Shown here: positions 1 to 12,937 of the stretch, one piece after another
Numbering within the stretch: the first letter of the stretch is position 1
Layout: every line of letters starts with the position of its first letter
Source of the DNA: Phylloscopus collybita
Lineage: Eukaryota; Chordata; Aves; Passeriformes; Phylloscopidae
Length of the DNA stretch: 64,000 bases
Assembly (NCBI GenBank): GCA_027886175.1
Contig: JAJNNQ010000006.1
Location: 6,386,001 to 6,450,000, forward strand
Direction: 5' to 3'
Notes under the pieces: generated by a model
The model's database searches: none
What the model saw: only the letters and a program-made list of their open reading frames with translations
Told to the model about the DNA's origin: nothing
Translations under genes and position numbers: made by a program

Positions 1-2089
1 CATGCTTAATATTTTAGTTGGAGACAGTCTGAGGGCAATGTTCATTTAAACACACAATTTATGACTGAAGCATTTGGAAGTTTTCAGACACCTACAAAAC
101 GTGTTCAACAGGCTTTCACTTATTAACACCACAGCAATAGAAGATTTTTTGCAAAATATTAAATGATTTTTTTTTTAAAGAATACAGCCCTAAATTTGTT
201 AACTACTAATTTACATGTTAAGTAATATTGATTTCACTACTTAATATGTTTTTTTGGTTATATGTCCTCTGTTTTATAAAACTTAATGAGCTGCTGTAAT
301 ACAACGTTGTATTTTTTTAAATAAATGCCAGGTCAGAGCTAGGGAACTGTTTGGATAAGGGCTTGATACCATGAAAGAACCCTGTGTTCTGCTCACCGTA
401 CTTGTTTTCAGACAGAGGTATATCACTGAAACAGTGTTCTTCAAAGCCCATCTTCTAGGCAATAAAAATTGTTCAGATTGTACAAAGTAACTGTGACTCC
501 AGACAGCAACTGACTTAGTCACTCTGTCACTCCTCTCTAGCAGGATGGGTCAGAAGAACAAGAATGAAGTGCAAAAAGAAGAGCAGAAGAATCAGAAGAG
601 CAAAAATGAAAAAAAAAAAAAAAAACCAAAAACCTTATAGGTCAGGATAAAGACAGTTGAAAATGTGAAGGAAAACTGCATGCACAAGCCAAGTAATATT
701 AGGAACTCATTCAGTACTTCACACCCATGGGCATTTTTCTATCACCTCCTGTAAAGCAGGGCCTCAGCACACGTGATAACTACTTGGGAAGACAAATAAC
801 GTCACTCTGAATATCTCCCATTCCTCCTCCTTTCCCCCAGCTTTTACTGCTGAGAGTGACATGATGTGGTATATAACACCCCTTGGACAGCTGGAGTCAC
901 CTGTCCTGCCTGTGCCTCCTCCCAGCCTCTTGTGTACCCCAACCTACTCAATGCAGGGTCAGAGTGGGAAAAAAGAAAATCTCAATTGTGTTGAACTGTT
1001 AGCCTTAGCCAAAATGTTGGTGTGTTATCCAGACTGGTTTAATCACAAATTAAAGACACAGCATGCTGCTGCTATCAAGAAAATTCACCCCTCCTTTTCC
1101 AGTTCCAGTAGATTAACTGAGGAGTCTTTAGTCAAATAACAGCAAATTAGAAAAAAAAAAAAATTAGGGCTATACTTTGGCAGATTTTACTTGTGTTACT
1201 CTATAAATAACAGAACTTATGTCAGTACAGTTGTACAAGTTATATATGCTTGGGAATTTATTTTTTTTTTCAGTTAAGCATGAAAAAAGTCATACAACTG
1301 TTCTACTTTTGACTTCTAACAGGTGATTGCAAACAGGAAGTTGAAAGGCTGTGTGTAAAACTGTCTAATTAAAATTAATGTATACTGGCTGTTTATAATT
1401 CTGTGAATGGCTGCCTAGAAAATAGCCCTCAAGGAGTTTGAATGAAGTTTAAAGAAAGAAAATAACCAGATTTACAGCCAAAACAATGAGTCCATAGTCT
1501 GTCCTTAACTCGCCTTATTAACGCTGAAGAACAGTCTTTTGCATCTCTAACAGCAGTCAGGAGGAAGGAGTCCCACTCTAGAAAACAGGTTAAAAGCAAA
1601 GTTGACATAGACTGTGGAGTCTCTAAAAAAATCACGTTTCTGTAAGAGTCTCTATTCAAGGAAAAAATAGCTTTTTAGCTGGTTTAGTGTTAGGACCAGA
1701 TATATATCCATGACTGAAGTATATATTAATTCTTAGAAATGGACTGAAAACCCAAATTAAAATTAGGTGCCATACTGTTAGCCAGTTTTATTTGCTACGC
1801 AGCAGTTTCAATTTAAACTGATTTTGAGCTTAACACCCTTTGAACCTTCATTTTTGCATTGTTGCTGCCTCTGTTCAAATGTGTATGCTGAGATGTTGTT
1901 ATGATCTGGTTATGAAAATTATAAGAAAGATGGGCCTGCCTAAATTAAGCTGCAAACGAGACCATATTCCAAAGTCAATAGTATGGATTTTATGTAACAG
2001 TAAATGTGAGGTAGAGAGATAGAAAAAATAGAACATGGAAGGGTGGAAGAGAAAGAGAATGACAGCAAGACAGATTAAGTAGAAAATAT
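1..2089. other. Unique AT-rich DNA, no gene seen
   Basis: No recognisable gene or repeat. It holds short A/T runs (near 168-178, 609-626 and 1260-1271) and a purine-rich stretch at 545-626 that ends in an A tract. The open frames here are short and have no family likeness that I recognise. Confidence 0.6.
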
Positions 2090-2790
2090 CACCACTCTGT
2101 GGATCCCAGTAGCATCCCATTGATCCTCTTCCCCTGGTCTTCTTGGTGATGATGGTCCTGCAAAACATAGAGTTCAATGGATTAATATACACTTGGGCCA
2201 GCTGGAACTGCTCAGGTACCTCCCCTGGGAAGTTGGGCACAGTCTCCTGCAGCAGACTCTGGTTGCATTGCAGCACTTTGCATCACTTGCAGTGCTCTGC
2301 TGCAAGGCCTCAGCAGTGAGTCTGGGCAGCTCTTCAGGGTCCTTGATGGATGATGACCCCCCCTCAGCTGCCTTCATGTGGATGTCCTGTGGATGTGGCC
2401 ATCCTGGGTTGGGGGTTTGCACCTGAGCCAGTTTGTGTGAGGGAGGGTGGATGTTCACACCCTCTGACCAGAGGTTACACCTCAGCCCCAAAACTCTCCT
2501 CCTCCCCCTTTTGTTGTGGGGGCAGTGTGTGAAAACCTGTCCTCCACAGATGAGCCTATGAGACAACTGGACAACAGTGTCACCTTGATCTTATCTCAAG
2601 CTCCTTTAGGCAAAGTTCCAGTCAGGAGGCTTATTGAGGGAGGGGTGGCCTTGGTGGTCGCAGCTTCTACCAGTGGCCTCTTGTCCTGTTACCTGGCCCC
2701 ACCAAGAAGAGGATGGCTCCATACTCTTCACTCCCTCTCCTCCAGTGGTAGAGATCCCTTCTCAGATTTCTCAAGTACAATCTAGATGAT
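2090..2790. other. Unclassified GC-rich block, possibly an old retroelement
   Basis: This 700-bp block is clearly more GC-rich than the DNA on either side, which is how old retroelements stand out in this window. Read on the minus strand, about 60 bases around 2660-2725 resemble the CR1 3' coding region (the stretch containing GGACAAGAGGC). The rest does not match anything I recognise. Overlapping open frames occur on both strands, including a minus frame over 2174-2566, but none resembles a known protein. It could be a diverged CR1, an LTR, or a decayed retrocopy. Confidence 0.3.
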
Positions 2791-5700
2791 CTGACAGAAT
2801 CATCTACAAAAGATGATGCTTTTATCTAAGGCCTACCAGTTATATTTGATCTTTAAACGTCTAGGACATTGAATCCAAAGGTGTAAACCACACAAGACAA
2901 ACACAAGGAGTTCACAAGGAGACCTCTGTGAACTATCTTCATTCGAATTAACAAAATATTCCTACTAAAGGTCTTTTCTCCTTTACTCTTAAGGTTTTAG
3001 ATTCTAGCATGTGGGACTAAACTTCCCACATGCTTCAGTTAAACTGAACTACCATGTGAAGTAATTGCAATGCTTAATAGCCACCCCTCCCCTCAAATCA
3101 ATATTTTATTTCCCCAGTGTTACAAAAGAAAGGAAAAAAATCTTTGAAGTTACTAGTGCTCAATGTTAATTACATCATGCAAGAAGCAAATTTTATCAAC
3201 TTGCCTTATTCTCTGTTGAGTAAAAGACATATTGTTTAGGAGCAGGAATACCTTAGCAAATTTCTTATGTGAATCTTCAGATAAAAAATTGTTTCTGTAA
3301 GTAAAAATTATCAGACAAAATATTTGTGATTCTGTGATGAGTTACAGTGTTACACTGCTGATGCCCTTTAGATCTGTGTGATATTGAGTTGTCTCCATCG
3401 AGCTCCTCCATACAAATCAAGGAACAATACCCACCAAAAGGCATGCAGACCCTTGCCAGACCTAACACATTTGCTGCTTGCACATGGGTCTGTGTCCTTC
3501 CCTCCATCACTTTGTAACAAGAGCAGCTTATGCAATTCTTGAGAAGGCTTTAGACTTTCCATGAGAAGGCTGCCTACTGTCTAGGCTTCTATTATTAATG
3601 ATGAAATCCATTTTCTGTGCTGTTTTCTGAAGCAGCTACACAAGTACTTTGCCTCTTAACTACTGGGCATTACATCAGAGTTGATATATTGAAGTAGTGA
3701 CATTAAAAGATAGTGTGGGCTGGATCTAGTGTTCATCTTCAAAGAGGCAGCTCTGAGCTTATCCTTGAATTTTCAGATAAGATCAGCTTCCTTCAATGTG
3801 GGGAAAAATTCCCAGTTTGGATCTGATGCTAAATTTCAGCCTTGAGCAAGTATTTTTTTAAGAAAAGACTAGCCTGTGACAAACAAGAATCCATGATAGG
3901 CTGATAATTATAGCAATGTTTGAATGTACTGTTTTGACTTGCCTTTGTAGTGAAGCTAGTGAAGCATCCCCTAGAGTAAATTGCATTTTTCATAAATACC
4001 AAACATTCAGGAATAATTACTGCAAAGCATTTGTATGCCTGAAGGCTCACTCCTTTGTGAATGGAACCAACACTGAGAAACAGACATGGAACAGCCACAC
4101 ATTTCTAAAGAGTGTCTGTCTCTCTCAAATGCGTTCATTCTATCCTGTTCTTCAAATCCACTTGAAAGGGCTTTTTTGCCCTTTATGAATTCAAAATATC
4201 ATTAAACAATCACTGCTTTTCTTGTTTGATCAACATGCTCCTCTCAGTTCTAGATTTAGTAATAAAGTCTAAAATTTCTGAGATGAGACATTTTCTAAAT
4301 AAGCCATCTTTTCCATCAACTGGGAAGATTTTGTAGTTTCATCTTTTCATATTTTTTTTTCCTGTGGGCAGATGAGTAAAGATTACCAAGTACCAGAGCG
4401 TTGACTTTGCATACTTCTGTTAATATAGCTGAATACATTTGCTTTCATGATTTATCTTTTGAAAGTGTAATTGAACAATCTTTATAGGAACTGACAGCTT
4501 ATATACAAACCTTCAAGACAAAGATATTCCCTATTTCAGGTACTTATTATTTTCAGCCCTGAGTTTTTGTACTTCCTCACTTTAAAAAAAAAAAAAAATT
4601 GGTCTTTCTTGTCTCAATTACATCAGGTGATCTCTCTAATGGTATTGCCATATATTTTATTTCTTTTTTCATGTCTTTTTTTACCTGTTTATCCTGGCTT
4701 GTTATTCACTGAAAATGTCTCTGTGAAAGATGATTCTTTCAACAGGGACCAGAGACCAGCATTTTTTTTTTAATCTGCCTGTTGTTTCTGTTAACTGGTG
4801 AAGATGTATGCTTCCTTGGACATAACCTCCTGTAGGAATGACAGATTATTCCTACAAAAAAATAGTCTATTTTGCTATGAATTTTCTTTTACTGGCCATC
4901 CTGTCTTCCAAAATTCTTAATTCCAAAGAAGATGCCAGTGTGGAAAGAATGAAGCCTAATCTATCCTGGGTAGGTACTAATCTCAGCATTTCTTTAGTTT
5001 CATTTTTGCAGTTAGCTTCCTTTCATTCTCTGTTTTTACTGACTTTCTTGTTTAAGAATAATTCCCAAACATACTGACTTTGAGAAACAGAACTGCATGA
5101 GTAAATAATTTCTACTTTGTGATTGATGTGGGATTCAGGTTCAACTTCATACATACACATACCTAGTTGTCTACACACAACATAGACATCTATACCCTTC
5201 CTCCAGTCAGTGGAACTGACTGTATTTCTGGGTTGGCAGTTACAGAATGACTAAAATGGCAATACACATCAGATTTCAAGTTTCATCTACGGAGAGTGGA
5301 ACTTTTTTTTATAATGTCACTTGTGGATAAATTATTGATGCTCAGAAATGCAGATGGTCTAAGACAGGCAACATTCAACAAATAAAGCAAATGGTTTATT
5401 AACATTGATATTTCTGTATTGAAGGACTGGAAATTATTTGAAGGTTAAGTATTTTAAAAAATTGGCTAAAGAGAGAAAACCACATGACATAAATGCTTTG
5501 AACAACAAAATGCGACAAGATTGTTATAATTGACATGCAATGTGAAATCCAGAAGATGTCTTGGGTGTCTAGGATCTGTAAAAACAGAAGGAATTAAGGA
5601 ACACAGAAAGATACAGAATAAATCAGCATATTGAAACTACAACAGGAAAAAAGTCATAAGACACTGGCCCATACAGAAAGGCTAGATACAGTTAGAGATC

Positions 5701-8299
5701 AAAAATCTCATCTTGGATATGCAACAGGGCTTAGACAAAACATTTAACTTCGAACATGTACAAACTTGAAGAATTATTAGTTTCATAATTACTTTCAGAG
5801 ACTTGAAAAATTCTACTTTTTCAAAATATGTGTAAGATATGAGCTCTATTTTAGTAAAGATGTCTGGTGATTACTACACAGTCTTCTCATTTTCAATTTT
5901 CACAGAGGTGTGAATACAGTGTCCTCCTTTGTGTGAAAGAACTCAAATATATTACTTCAATTCCTACTGGCATGCAGTAGAGAAAGAAGTAAAGGCATGG
6001 GATAGAGAAAAGGAAGGTATGCTTTTCATGCTCTGAAATGCTAAGAAGTGTTAGGAATAATTTTACTGAAAGGAAATTCTTGAAGCTCATTAACTTTATA
6101 TTTCCCTTTGCTCAGGCAGATGTCAAAAGGAAAACAATAATTTAAATATTATTGTGAATATAATAAATTTTAGCTTCCTTAGTATCCTGAACACTCAAAG
6201 TTTCTCACACATCATTCCACCTTACTGAATTTATTATTATTTGCACTGCATAGCATACTGAAATATCTTACTCCTGGTATATTGCCAAAGAACTGAAGGA
6301 ACAAAACACAAACTAAAAATCTTTATATACCCACAGATTGAGACTGGAGCATGAGATACCTATTGTAATTGGGCGGATATACTTCTACAATTCTGATTCT
6401 ATTATTATTTCTCATTGATAAGTTGTTGCTAGTTCACTGATTTATTTGGTTTTTTGTTTTCTAAAGTACCACCTAAGTGCTCTTTACAGACATGGTCTAA
6501 CCAGAAAAACAAATAAGTGTCACAAAATGTAATATCTATAAAGATCACAGACACTGTAAAGAATATATTTTACAAGTGACTACCCATGTTGTTGTAAAAT
6601 AAGGAAATTCAAGTTTAAATTATATTTATCCTAAGTCAGTTGAGTATACTTTTCATGTCTAAATGTTGAGTTTTCCATTAAGCAATAATAAAATTACCAA
6701 TAAAGAGGTACTTCTCTATGGTGAGATTACGGGCAGCAATAATCTTTGTTCCATATTAAGTTGATACCAATTCTAAGATTCCATCAAAAATTCCATCAAA
6801 ACTACTGTCAGTCCTTCCTGCCACCACATAATTGTAAATATTACTAAATATTACTCTATACTTTATTAGCTTTTTAAAGTGTGTGCAATCAGATTGAACT
6901 CCTACATCTTTTATGTAATGCTGTGGTGAAAATGATCTGAAATCAGTACAATACTCCCACTGACTTAAAATAACTTTAAATCAAGACTTGACACTGTGGT
7001 GATGCATCTCAGGTTATCTTATATTTGTGATGCAAAAGGAATCTGTTCTTTACCTATGTAACCATTATTTTACCATGGAAAGAAAAAGTGCATGGTGGCA
7101 CAACTTGTGGTCATGACATAAACTGTGTGCCATACCATAAAATTAAGGTTAAGTATGGGAAAGGGGAGTGTAGCAGTGAGAGTTTTTGCTGTCTGTGGTT
7201 TAAAAAGAAAGATGATTAAGGATGCATTTTTTTGTTTGTTATGAGCTGCAGTGTTTCACTTGTGTCTGAAGTGTGGAATTGATCCACAACAGTTTATAGT
7301 AGCTGATTATTTAGCTGGTAACACCTAATTCCAATCTTTATTTGCACCAGTAACTACATGGCTGTGAAATTAGGATGATTTATGAGCATGTGAGCAAGCT
7401 TAGAATTAGAGCCATAGACTTTACAACTACACTATCAAAGCAGAGAATAAAACAAACAGATTCTCCTAAACTGTTTTTAGGGCTCCCAAATCTACATTCT
7501 GAGCTTTTCATATGTATTAATAAATTTATCCTCACAAAGTTCATTTGAGAAAAGGGAATATTTTTTAGGTTCTTTGAACAATTGTTCTTGTGGAAAAGAA
7601 TCAGATGTATTAAATGTCGAGCATCAAAAATTTTATTCCCAATATTACTTAAAATTCATAGTCAGAGATATGAAAAATGAATGGCTAAATTCAATAATGG
7701 TGTCTCAATATCATTTCAGTACTGTGTGAGCAGGTGTCTCACAGAAAGTTATTTGTAGATCTTTTTAGAGCAGTTGTTCTTGCCTTTTTTTTTTGAGTTA
7801 CCCTCAATATAATGATCTTCTCACCATTCACATGCCCCATCTTTCTGCCTCTCTAGCAAGGGCTCTATCACTGTTCCCTTCTCATCTTTCAGGGTGCAGT
7901 CCTTTGTCAGGAAATCAGTGGAATAAATGGAACCATGTTAGTGCATCCACTGAGACAGTTCAGCTAATCCTATTTTTTCCAATTCCCTGGATAGAAAAAA
8001 ATCTCTTGAGTATATTGGCCTATATCTTGAGATGCACCACTTGTTTCTGTGCTCTGACATAACAGAATTGAAACCACAAGTTATAAGGCAGCATGGAAAG
8101 GCAATGAAGAGCTGATATGCCATGCAAGTTGTGCAGCCTGGAATAGCCAGTTTGGAGAGAAATGTGCCTCATATTTCAGATGCATTGAGAATCCATGTAG
8201 AAGGGCAAGAAATGAGACAATCAAAGTTGTAAGGAAATTGAAAAGGGCAGTCTGATGGCAGATTCCATACTTGATGGGCAAACATGGGCATCCATTTTC
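2791..8299. other. Unique AT-rich DNA, no gene seen
   Basis: No gene, RNA gene or recognisable transposon. Only short homopolymer runs are seen (for example at 4582-4597 and 7784-7793). Open frames are short and scattered over both strands, as expected by chance in AT-rich DNA. Confidence 0.6.
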
Positions 8300-9562
8300 A
8301 ACGGATTTGGCATGTTGTTTTGTTACCCAGCATGGATTCACTAAGGGTAAATCATGTTTGACCAACCTGATTGCCTTCTAGAATGGAAAAACTACCTGAA
8401 TGGATGAGGGGAGAGAAGTGGATATTGTCTACCCCCATCTCAGAAAAGCTTTTGTCACTGTCTCTCACAACATCATTGTAGGCAAACTCAGGAAGGACTG
8501 GATGAATGACGAGTGAGTGCATTGAGAACTGGATGAACAGCAGATCCCAGAGGGTTACAATCAATAGTACAGGGTTTAGCTGGATGCCTGTCAGTACTGG
8601 TGCCCCCCAGTGTTCAATACTGGGCCCAGAACTGTTGAACTTATTCATCAATCGTTTGGATGAAGGGGAAGATGGCTCCTCAGCAATTTTGCTGATGACA
8701 TAAAGCTGGGAAGAGTGGCCAATACCCCAAAGGGCTGTGCAGCCCTGCAGAAGGACCTCAACAGGCTGGAGAGATAGATAGAAAAGAACAGTCTGAAATT
8801 CAACAAAGGCAAATGCAGGGTCTGGCACTGAGGAAGAGTAACCCCATGCTCCAGCACAGGCTGAGGGCTGATCTGCTGGAAGGAAGCTCTGCAGAAAAGG
8901 ACCTGGGGATCCTGGTGGAGCACAAGGTGTCCATGAGCCAGCAGTGTGCCCTGGTGGCCAAGAAGGTCAATGGTGTCCTGTGGTGTAATAGGAAGAGCAT
9001 TGCTAGCAGGTCAACAGAGGTAATCTTGCATCTCTACTCAGCCCTGGTGAGGCCTTAGAGCCCTGTGTCCAATTCTGGGCTCCTCAGTTAAGGGAGATGT
9101 GAAGATCCTGGAGTGGGTCCAGTAGAGGGCCATAAAGATGATTAGGGGACTGGAATATCTCTCTTATGAGGAAAGGCTGAGGGAGTCTGGCCTGTTCAGG
9201 CTTAAGAAGAGACAACTGATAGAGCACCTCATCAATGTCTTGACACCCTCCCTCATCTTTAAAGGGAGGGTGTCAAGTGGAGGGAGCCAGGCTCTTCTTG
9301 GTCATGCCAGACAATAGGACAAGGAGCAACAGACAGAAATTGATGCACAGCAAGTCCCACCTGAATCGGAGAAAGAGTTTGTTTTTTGTGTGGGTGAAAG
9401 CACTCTGGAAGGGATTTTCCAGAGAGGCTGTGGAGTCTCCCTCACTGGAGATGTTCAAAGACTATAATTATAATCTCATAACATGTACTCGACCCTGCTT
9501 GAGGAGGGAGGTTGGACCAGATGATCTCCAGTGGCCCCTTCCAACATTATCCATTGATTGAA
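8300..9562 (+). mobile_element. CR1 LINE, 5'-truncated, 3' part of ORF2 (reverse transcriptase)
   Basis: This is a CR1-type non-LTR retrotransposon fragment in plus orientation. Translated pieces follow the CR1 reverse-transcriptase order. QHGFTKGK-like residues lie near 8329-8352. An APQCSILGP version of the usual PQGSVLGP block lies near 8608-8634. A readable FADD box (8688-8699), the avian CR1 form of the catalytic YXDD motif, follows. Next come the AEKDLGILVEHKVSMSQQCA-like thumb region (about 8893-8950) and a CASRSTEVILHLYSALVRP-like segment ending near 9057. The 3' end is the usual CR1 tail, GGTTGGACCAGATGATCTCC then CCCTTCCAAC, just before 9562. Stops and frameshifts show it is dead. 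The 5' edge is uncertain and could lie up to 200 bp further left. A 15-bp inverted repeat sits inside it at 9239-9277. Confidence 0.9.
9239..9277. repeat. Perfect 15-bp inverted repeat inside CR1
   Basis: The left arm CTTGACACCCTCCCT (9239-9253) is the exact reverse complement of AGGGAGGGTGTCAAG (9263-9277), with a 9-base loop. The right arm matches the normal CR1 sequence at this point, where GGGTGTCAAG is the usual form. The left arm replaces what is normally an unrelated CR1 stretch. Confidence 0.9.
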
Positions 9563-12500
9563 GAACAACTCAAGTGATGGAATTGGAGAACAAGTAGCAG
9601 TTAGATAATGGAAGCTTAATTTTAATACTGTAATTTAGATATCTCAAAGGCCTTGTGTGAAGATTCTCATCAGTTTTCGATGAAGTCATTGCAGACTGGC
9701 CAAAAGCGTATCTGTGAAGAAGATGGTAACGTCTTCCATGTTAGGATCTTGCCTCAGAACAGATATTTTTAATTTGGGTTAATCATCCACACATAGGTAT
9801 CACATGCCATTTGAAATGCCCTTAATTGTTCAACATATCACTTTCACAAGGCTGACAGACAGAAAGATGTGTGCCCTTCTGTAGTATCAGTTGAAACACA
9901 GCAAGGACACCCTATTGTGTCTCAAGTTACACTATTATTCTGTGTCTGGACAACTGGACTGCCTTCCTTATTCCTCCATTTACACACATGGAAACATTAC
10001 ATTCAGCTTAGCTATCAGTTGGATCACTGAGACTTCTACACTTGATTACAGAGCAATAGCTCATTTAGGAAAGACAAAAGCCAGCTTAGTCATACTTGCC
10101 CTCTGTACCTCCGGGCTTTTCTATAAAATTTTACTACTTCATCATAACTGCCCCTACTCCCTCCCATGAAATTACCTTGAAGATATATAGTAAAATGGAA
10201 AAAGTGCACTGTGCTCACTTCCAGAGTTGCCACACACTTTTCCAAGATCTTGGACAGAACCTGGTGCTAGTTACAGTCAGGCCATGTACTGGGTTGATCA
10301 AGCAGACAGAAAAATCACAGTAAATATCCTTTTTAATGCTTAGGCAGATGGGTGTAGAGCTGGTAAAGTGTTTTCTTCATCTGTTGATGATGCCTATGAT
10401 GGTATGAATGCACATGCTGAAGGTCTAGAATGGAGCAGAGGAATTGTGTCACAGGAAAAGGCATAGATTGTTGTGACTGTACATGTCAGAGATACCAGGC
10501 TGAATTTCTGTGTCTAGACCCCTGGGTATAGAACCCAGAGGTTTTGAGTTTCATATGTTTTGTGTCAGGAGGGCAGCCTTACAGATTCTTACAAAAGAAT
10601 GAAAAAACAGAGTAAAGAAATATCATAAATGAGAACTCAAACATCAAGACTTTGACTTTTAGTCTGAATAATCCCACTGTGTTATGCCTTAGTACATTTT
10701 CAAGGTAAATTTTTGGTTTTAAGAAACCTTTGTCAAGATGACACATTTTATCATGTAAATCTAGAAAACTTTGCCATTTCAGGTAATTCATAGTTGTCTT
10801 TGAAAATGAAAATCAGTGCTAAATTTTCTTGGTCATGAAATAGTAATTTTTTCTTTTCAATTAACCTTGAAAAAGTGTTCTTCATCTTCTGGTTTTATAT
10901 AGTGTTCTGAGAATTAATTTCTCATTCATTCAAAAAAATCCAAATGGCTGTTTATTTTGCTAACCAATAAATATATTTGTATTGGTACCTAAAACCATCC
11001 AGGTTTATAAGAGAACTACACAAATACCTGTGTCATTAGAAAGAAGAGTATCCAGCTGTAAGATAGCAGTGGAGATAGATAAATTCATTTGGAAAGAGGT
11101 TTAGATTTTATCTGTGCTTCATCATTTCCCAGAGTACCTATCCATTTTTACTAAGAAGCCAAGAGCAACATAAGTATCTCAATAAAACATTTAAAGTTAA
11201 TGATGTGATTCAATCCTTAAGCTTTTTAGTCTCCCTAAGCCTATACAATATATCTCTATAAGACTCAAGAATAATGATTTATCACACTGTCATGGAATAT
11301 ATTCTTAGAAGTTGATTACTTTCCTAACAAGCTGATTTGAAGTTTATGCTACCTACATACAACTCAAGATGAAAAACTGCTATGAAAATAACGGTAGAAG
11401 TTTCGTATAATTTCAAAAATCCTAAGAACAATTTAAATACTATAAGCACCAATAATATTAAAAGAACTAACATTCTGTTGTAGTTTTTAAACTGAGCCTA
11501 AAATAAAACTGTTGACCAGAAGCAGCTTTCAAGAACTATCATCTTATCTATGGACTAAGAGGTGGTTGTGTTTATTACAGATTTATGGATGAGAGACATT
11601 ACTTCTGAAGATTTTCAGGCCTGTTACTTATTATGAGAAACCTGAGGTTTCTTCAACATTTCTTTAATTACCCTGGGTTTCTTATCCAAAAAGCAACCAA
11701 ATACAACTGCACTCAATTATCAGTTTAAGTATTTCTTGAATGAAAGTTTATCACTGAGTATTTCATAAAGGAATAGAAGTGAGAATGAAATAGTGAATTA
11801 CTAAAATTACAACTTATATGTAATAGCACTTGTGTATCAAAATATATGAATCTAAGATTTAGAAAACAAAAAAAAAACCCAACATTTTTATATATCACTC
11901 ACCTTCTGAACTGCTCTTATGCCATGAGCTCATGTTTGTATTCCAAGGTAAAATATGATCAACAGCTTTGCATCTCAAGATTTTCTGATGTCAAAACAGT
12001 CTAAAAAAAAGGAAGACTACTTTTATTTTCATTTTCAAGAGTAATTTGTATTTTCTTTTAAGATCTAACTTAGTCTATCCAACTGCTTGTGTCTTGAATT
12101 GCTTTCTTTCTACAGGTAACTGTCAAATATTACCAGGAAGTTTAACCTTGGCATCACAGACCATTATGTCTCATTATCTACAAGAAGATATTTGGATTTA
12201 GAATTTAGTCAGATTGTAATTGCTGGCTTTCTGATTGTCTTTTTACGAGTTTAATCATTCTATAACTACCTTCAAAAAGATCTGCTGGAATTTTTTAGTA
12301 ATATTAAAGTTTTAGAGAATGGTATGATAACAGAATTCCTGGAATTAACTTGTACCCATCTTCTGCCAATTTAAAAACTGCTCTTTAAAATATCAACTCA
12401 AGGTTTATGAACAGTATTCTATGTATTCTAACCAAAAATACAATATGAGAAGAGTTGTGTTGAGGTTTTGTTTGTAAACTACATTTTGAGAAAGACTACT

Positions 12501-12825
12501 CTGTGCTCTTTTATCATACCTCACTACTTAGTTTTTGCTTACTTTTGTATACAAGCAAAATCTCTGTCTATAAGTTGGACAGGAAAATCTCTTCATATTT
12601 TTTTTAATATTTATTACTAAGATTGGTGTATATATTGATTCTTTTAGCATAACTCGCATAACTCGTAATATTTTAAAATTTTTAACAAAACTTTAAGACA
12701 AAAGAAAAGCAACACTTGATTGATTGTACATAGAAAATGGATTTACAAGAATATTAACAGGAGTTTGCAATAGGCAGAATTTTAAAAGGTTAAAGGCTTT
12801 GATTTAAATTCATGTACATACATAG
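9563..12825. other. Unique AT-rich DNA, no gene seen
   Basis: No gene or repeat recognised. A short local duplication of CATAACTCG is at 12649-12666, and small A/T runs are present. Confidence 0.6.
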
Positions 12826-12937
12826 TGTTCATAAGGCAGCGGTTGTGGTTTTGATCCCTGCATGGGCCGTTCACTTAAGAGTTGGACTCGATCCTTGTGG
12901 GTCCCTTCCAACTCACAATATTCTGTGGTTCTGTGAC
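12826..12937 (+). mobile_element. tRNA-Ile/CR1 hybrid SINE, TguSINE1-like, 5'-truncated
   Basis: The first part (about 12826-12868) resembles the 3' half of a tRNA-Ile: an anticodon-arm remnant CATAAGGC, then a B-box-like GGTTTTGATCCC (canonical GGGTTCGATCCC with one G-to-T change and one CpG decay), then the acceptor end TGCATGGGCC. It is followed directly by a CR1-type 3' tail with GTTGGACTCGATCC, GGGTCCCTTCCAACTC, and the terminal repeat ATTCTGTGGTTCTGTGA. A tRNA head fused to a CR1 tail is the design of TguSINE1 of songbirds, which is moved by CR1 machinery. The A box is missing, so this copy is 5'-truncated and could not be transcribed by Pol III from its own promoter. Confidence 0.75.

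Noticed and set aside
545..640. Acceptor-like CCTCTCTAG followed by a Lys/Glu-rich frame and an A tract
   Set aside because: The frame is short and purine-rich by composition, and a poly-A run follows without a poly(A) signal. This is not enough to call an exon or a retrocopy.
2174..2566. 130-codon minus-strand frame considered as a retrocopied gene
   Set aside because: No domain is recognised, and the neighbouring overlapping frames on both strands are equally open, as expected from GC-rich composition. It is kept only as part of an unclassified block.
8352..8828. 158-codon minus-strand open frame
   Set aside because: It lies antisense to the CR1 reverse-transcriptase region, whose plus-strand reading has the recognisable FADD box.
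12826..12870. Possible tRNA-Ile gene
   Set aside because: Only the 3' half is present, the B box is degraded, and it runs straight into a CR1 tail, so it is a SINE head and not a tRNA gene.
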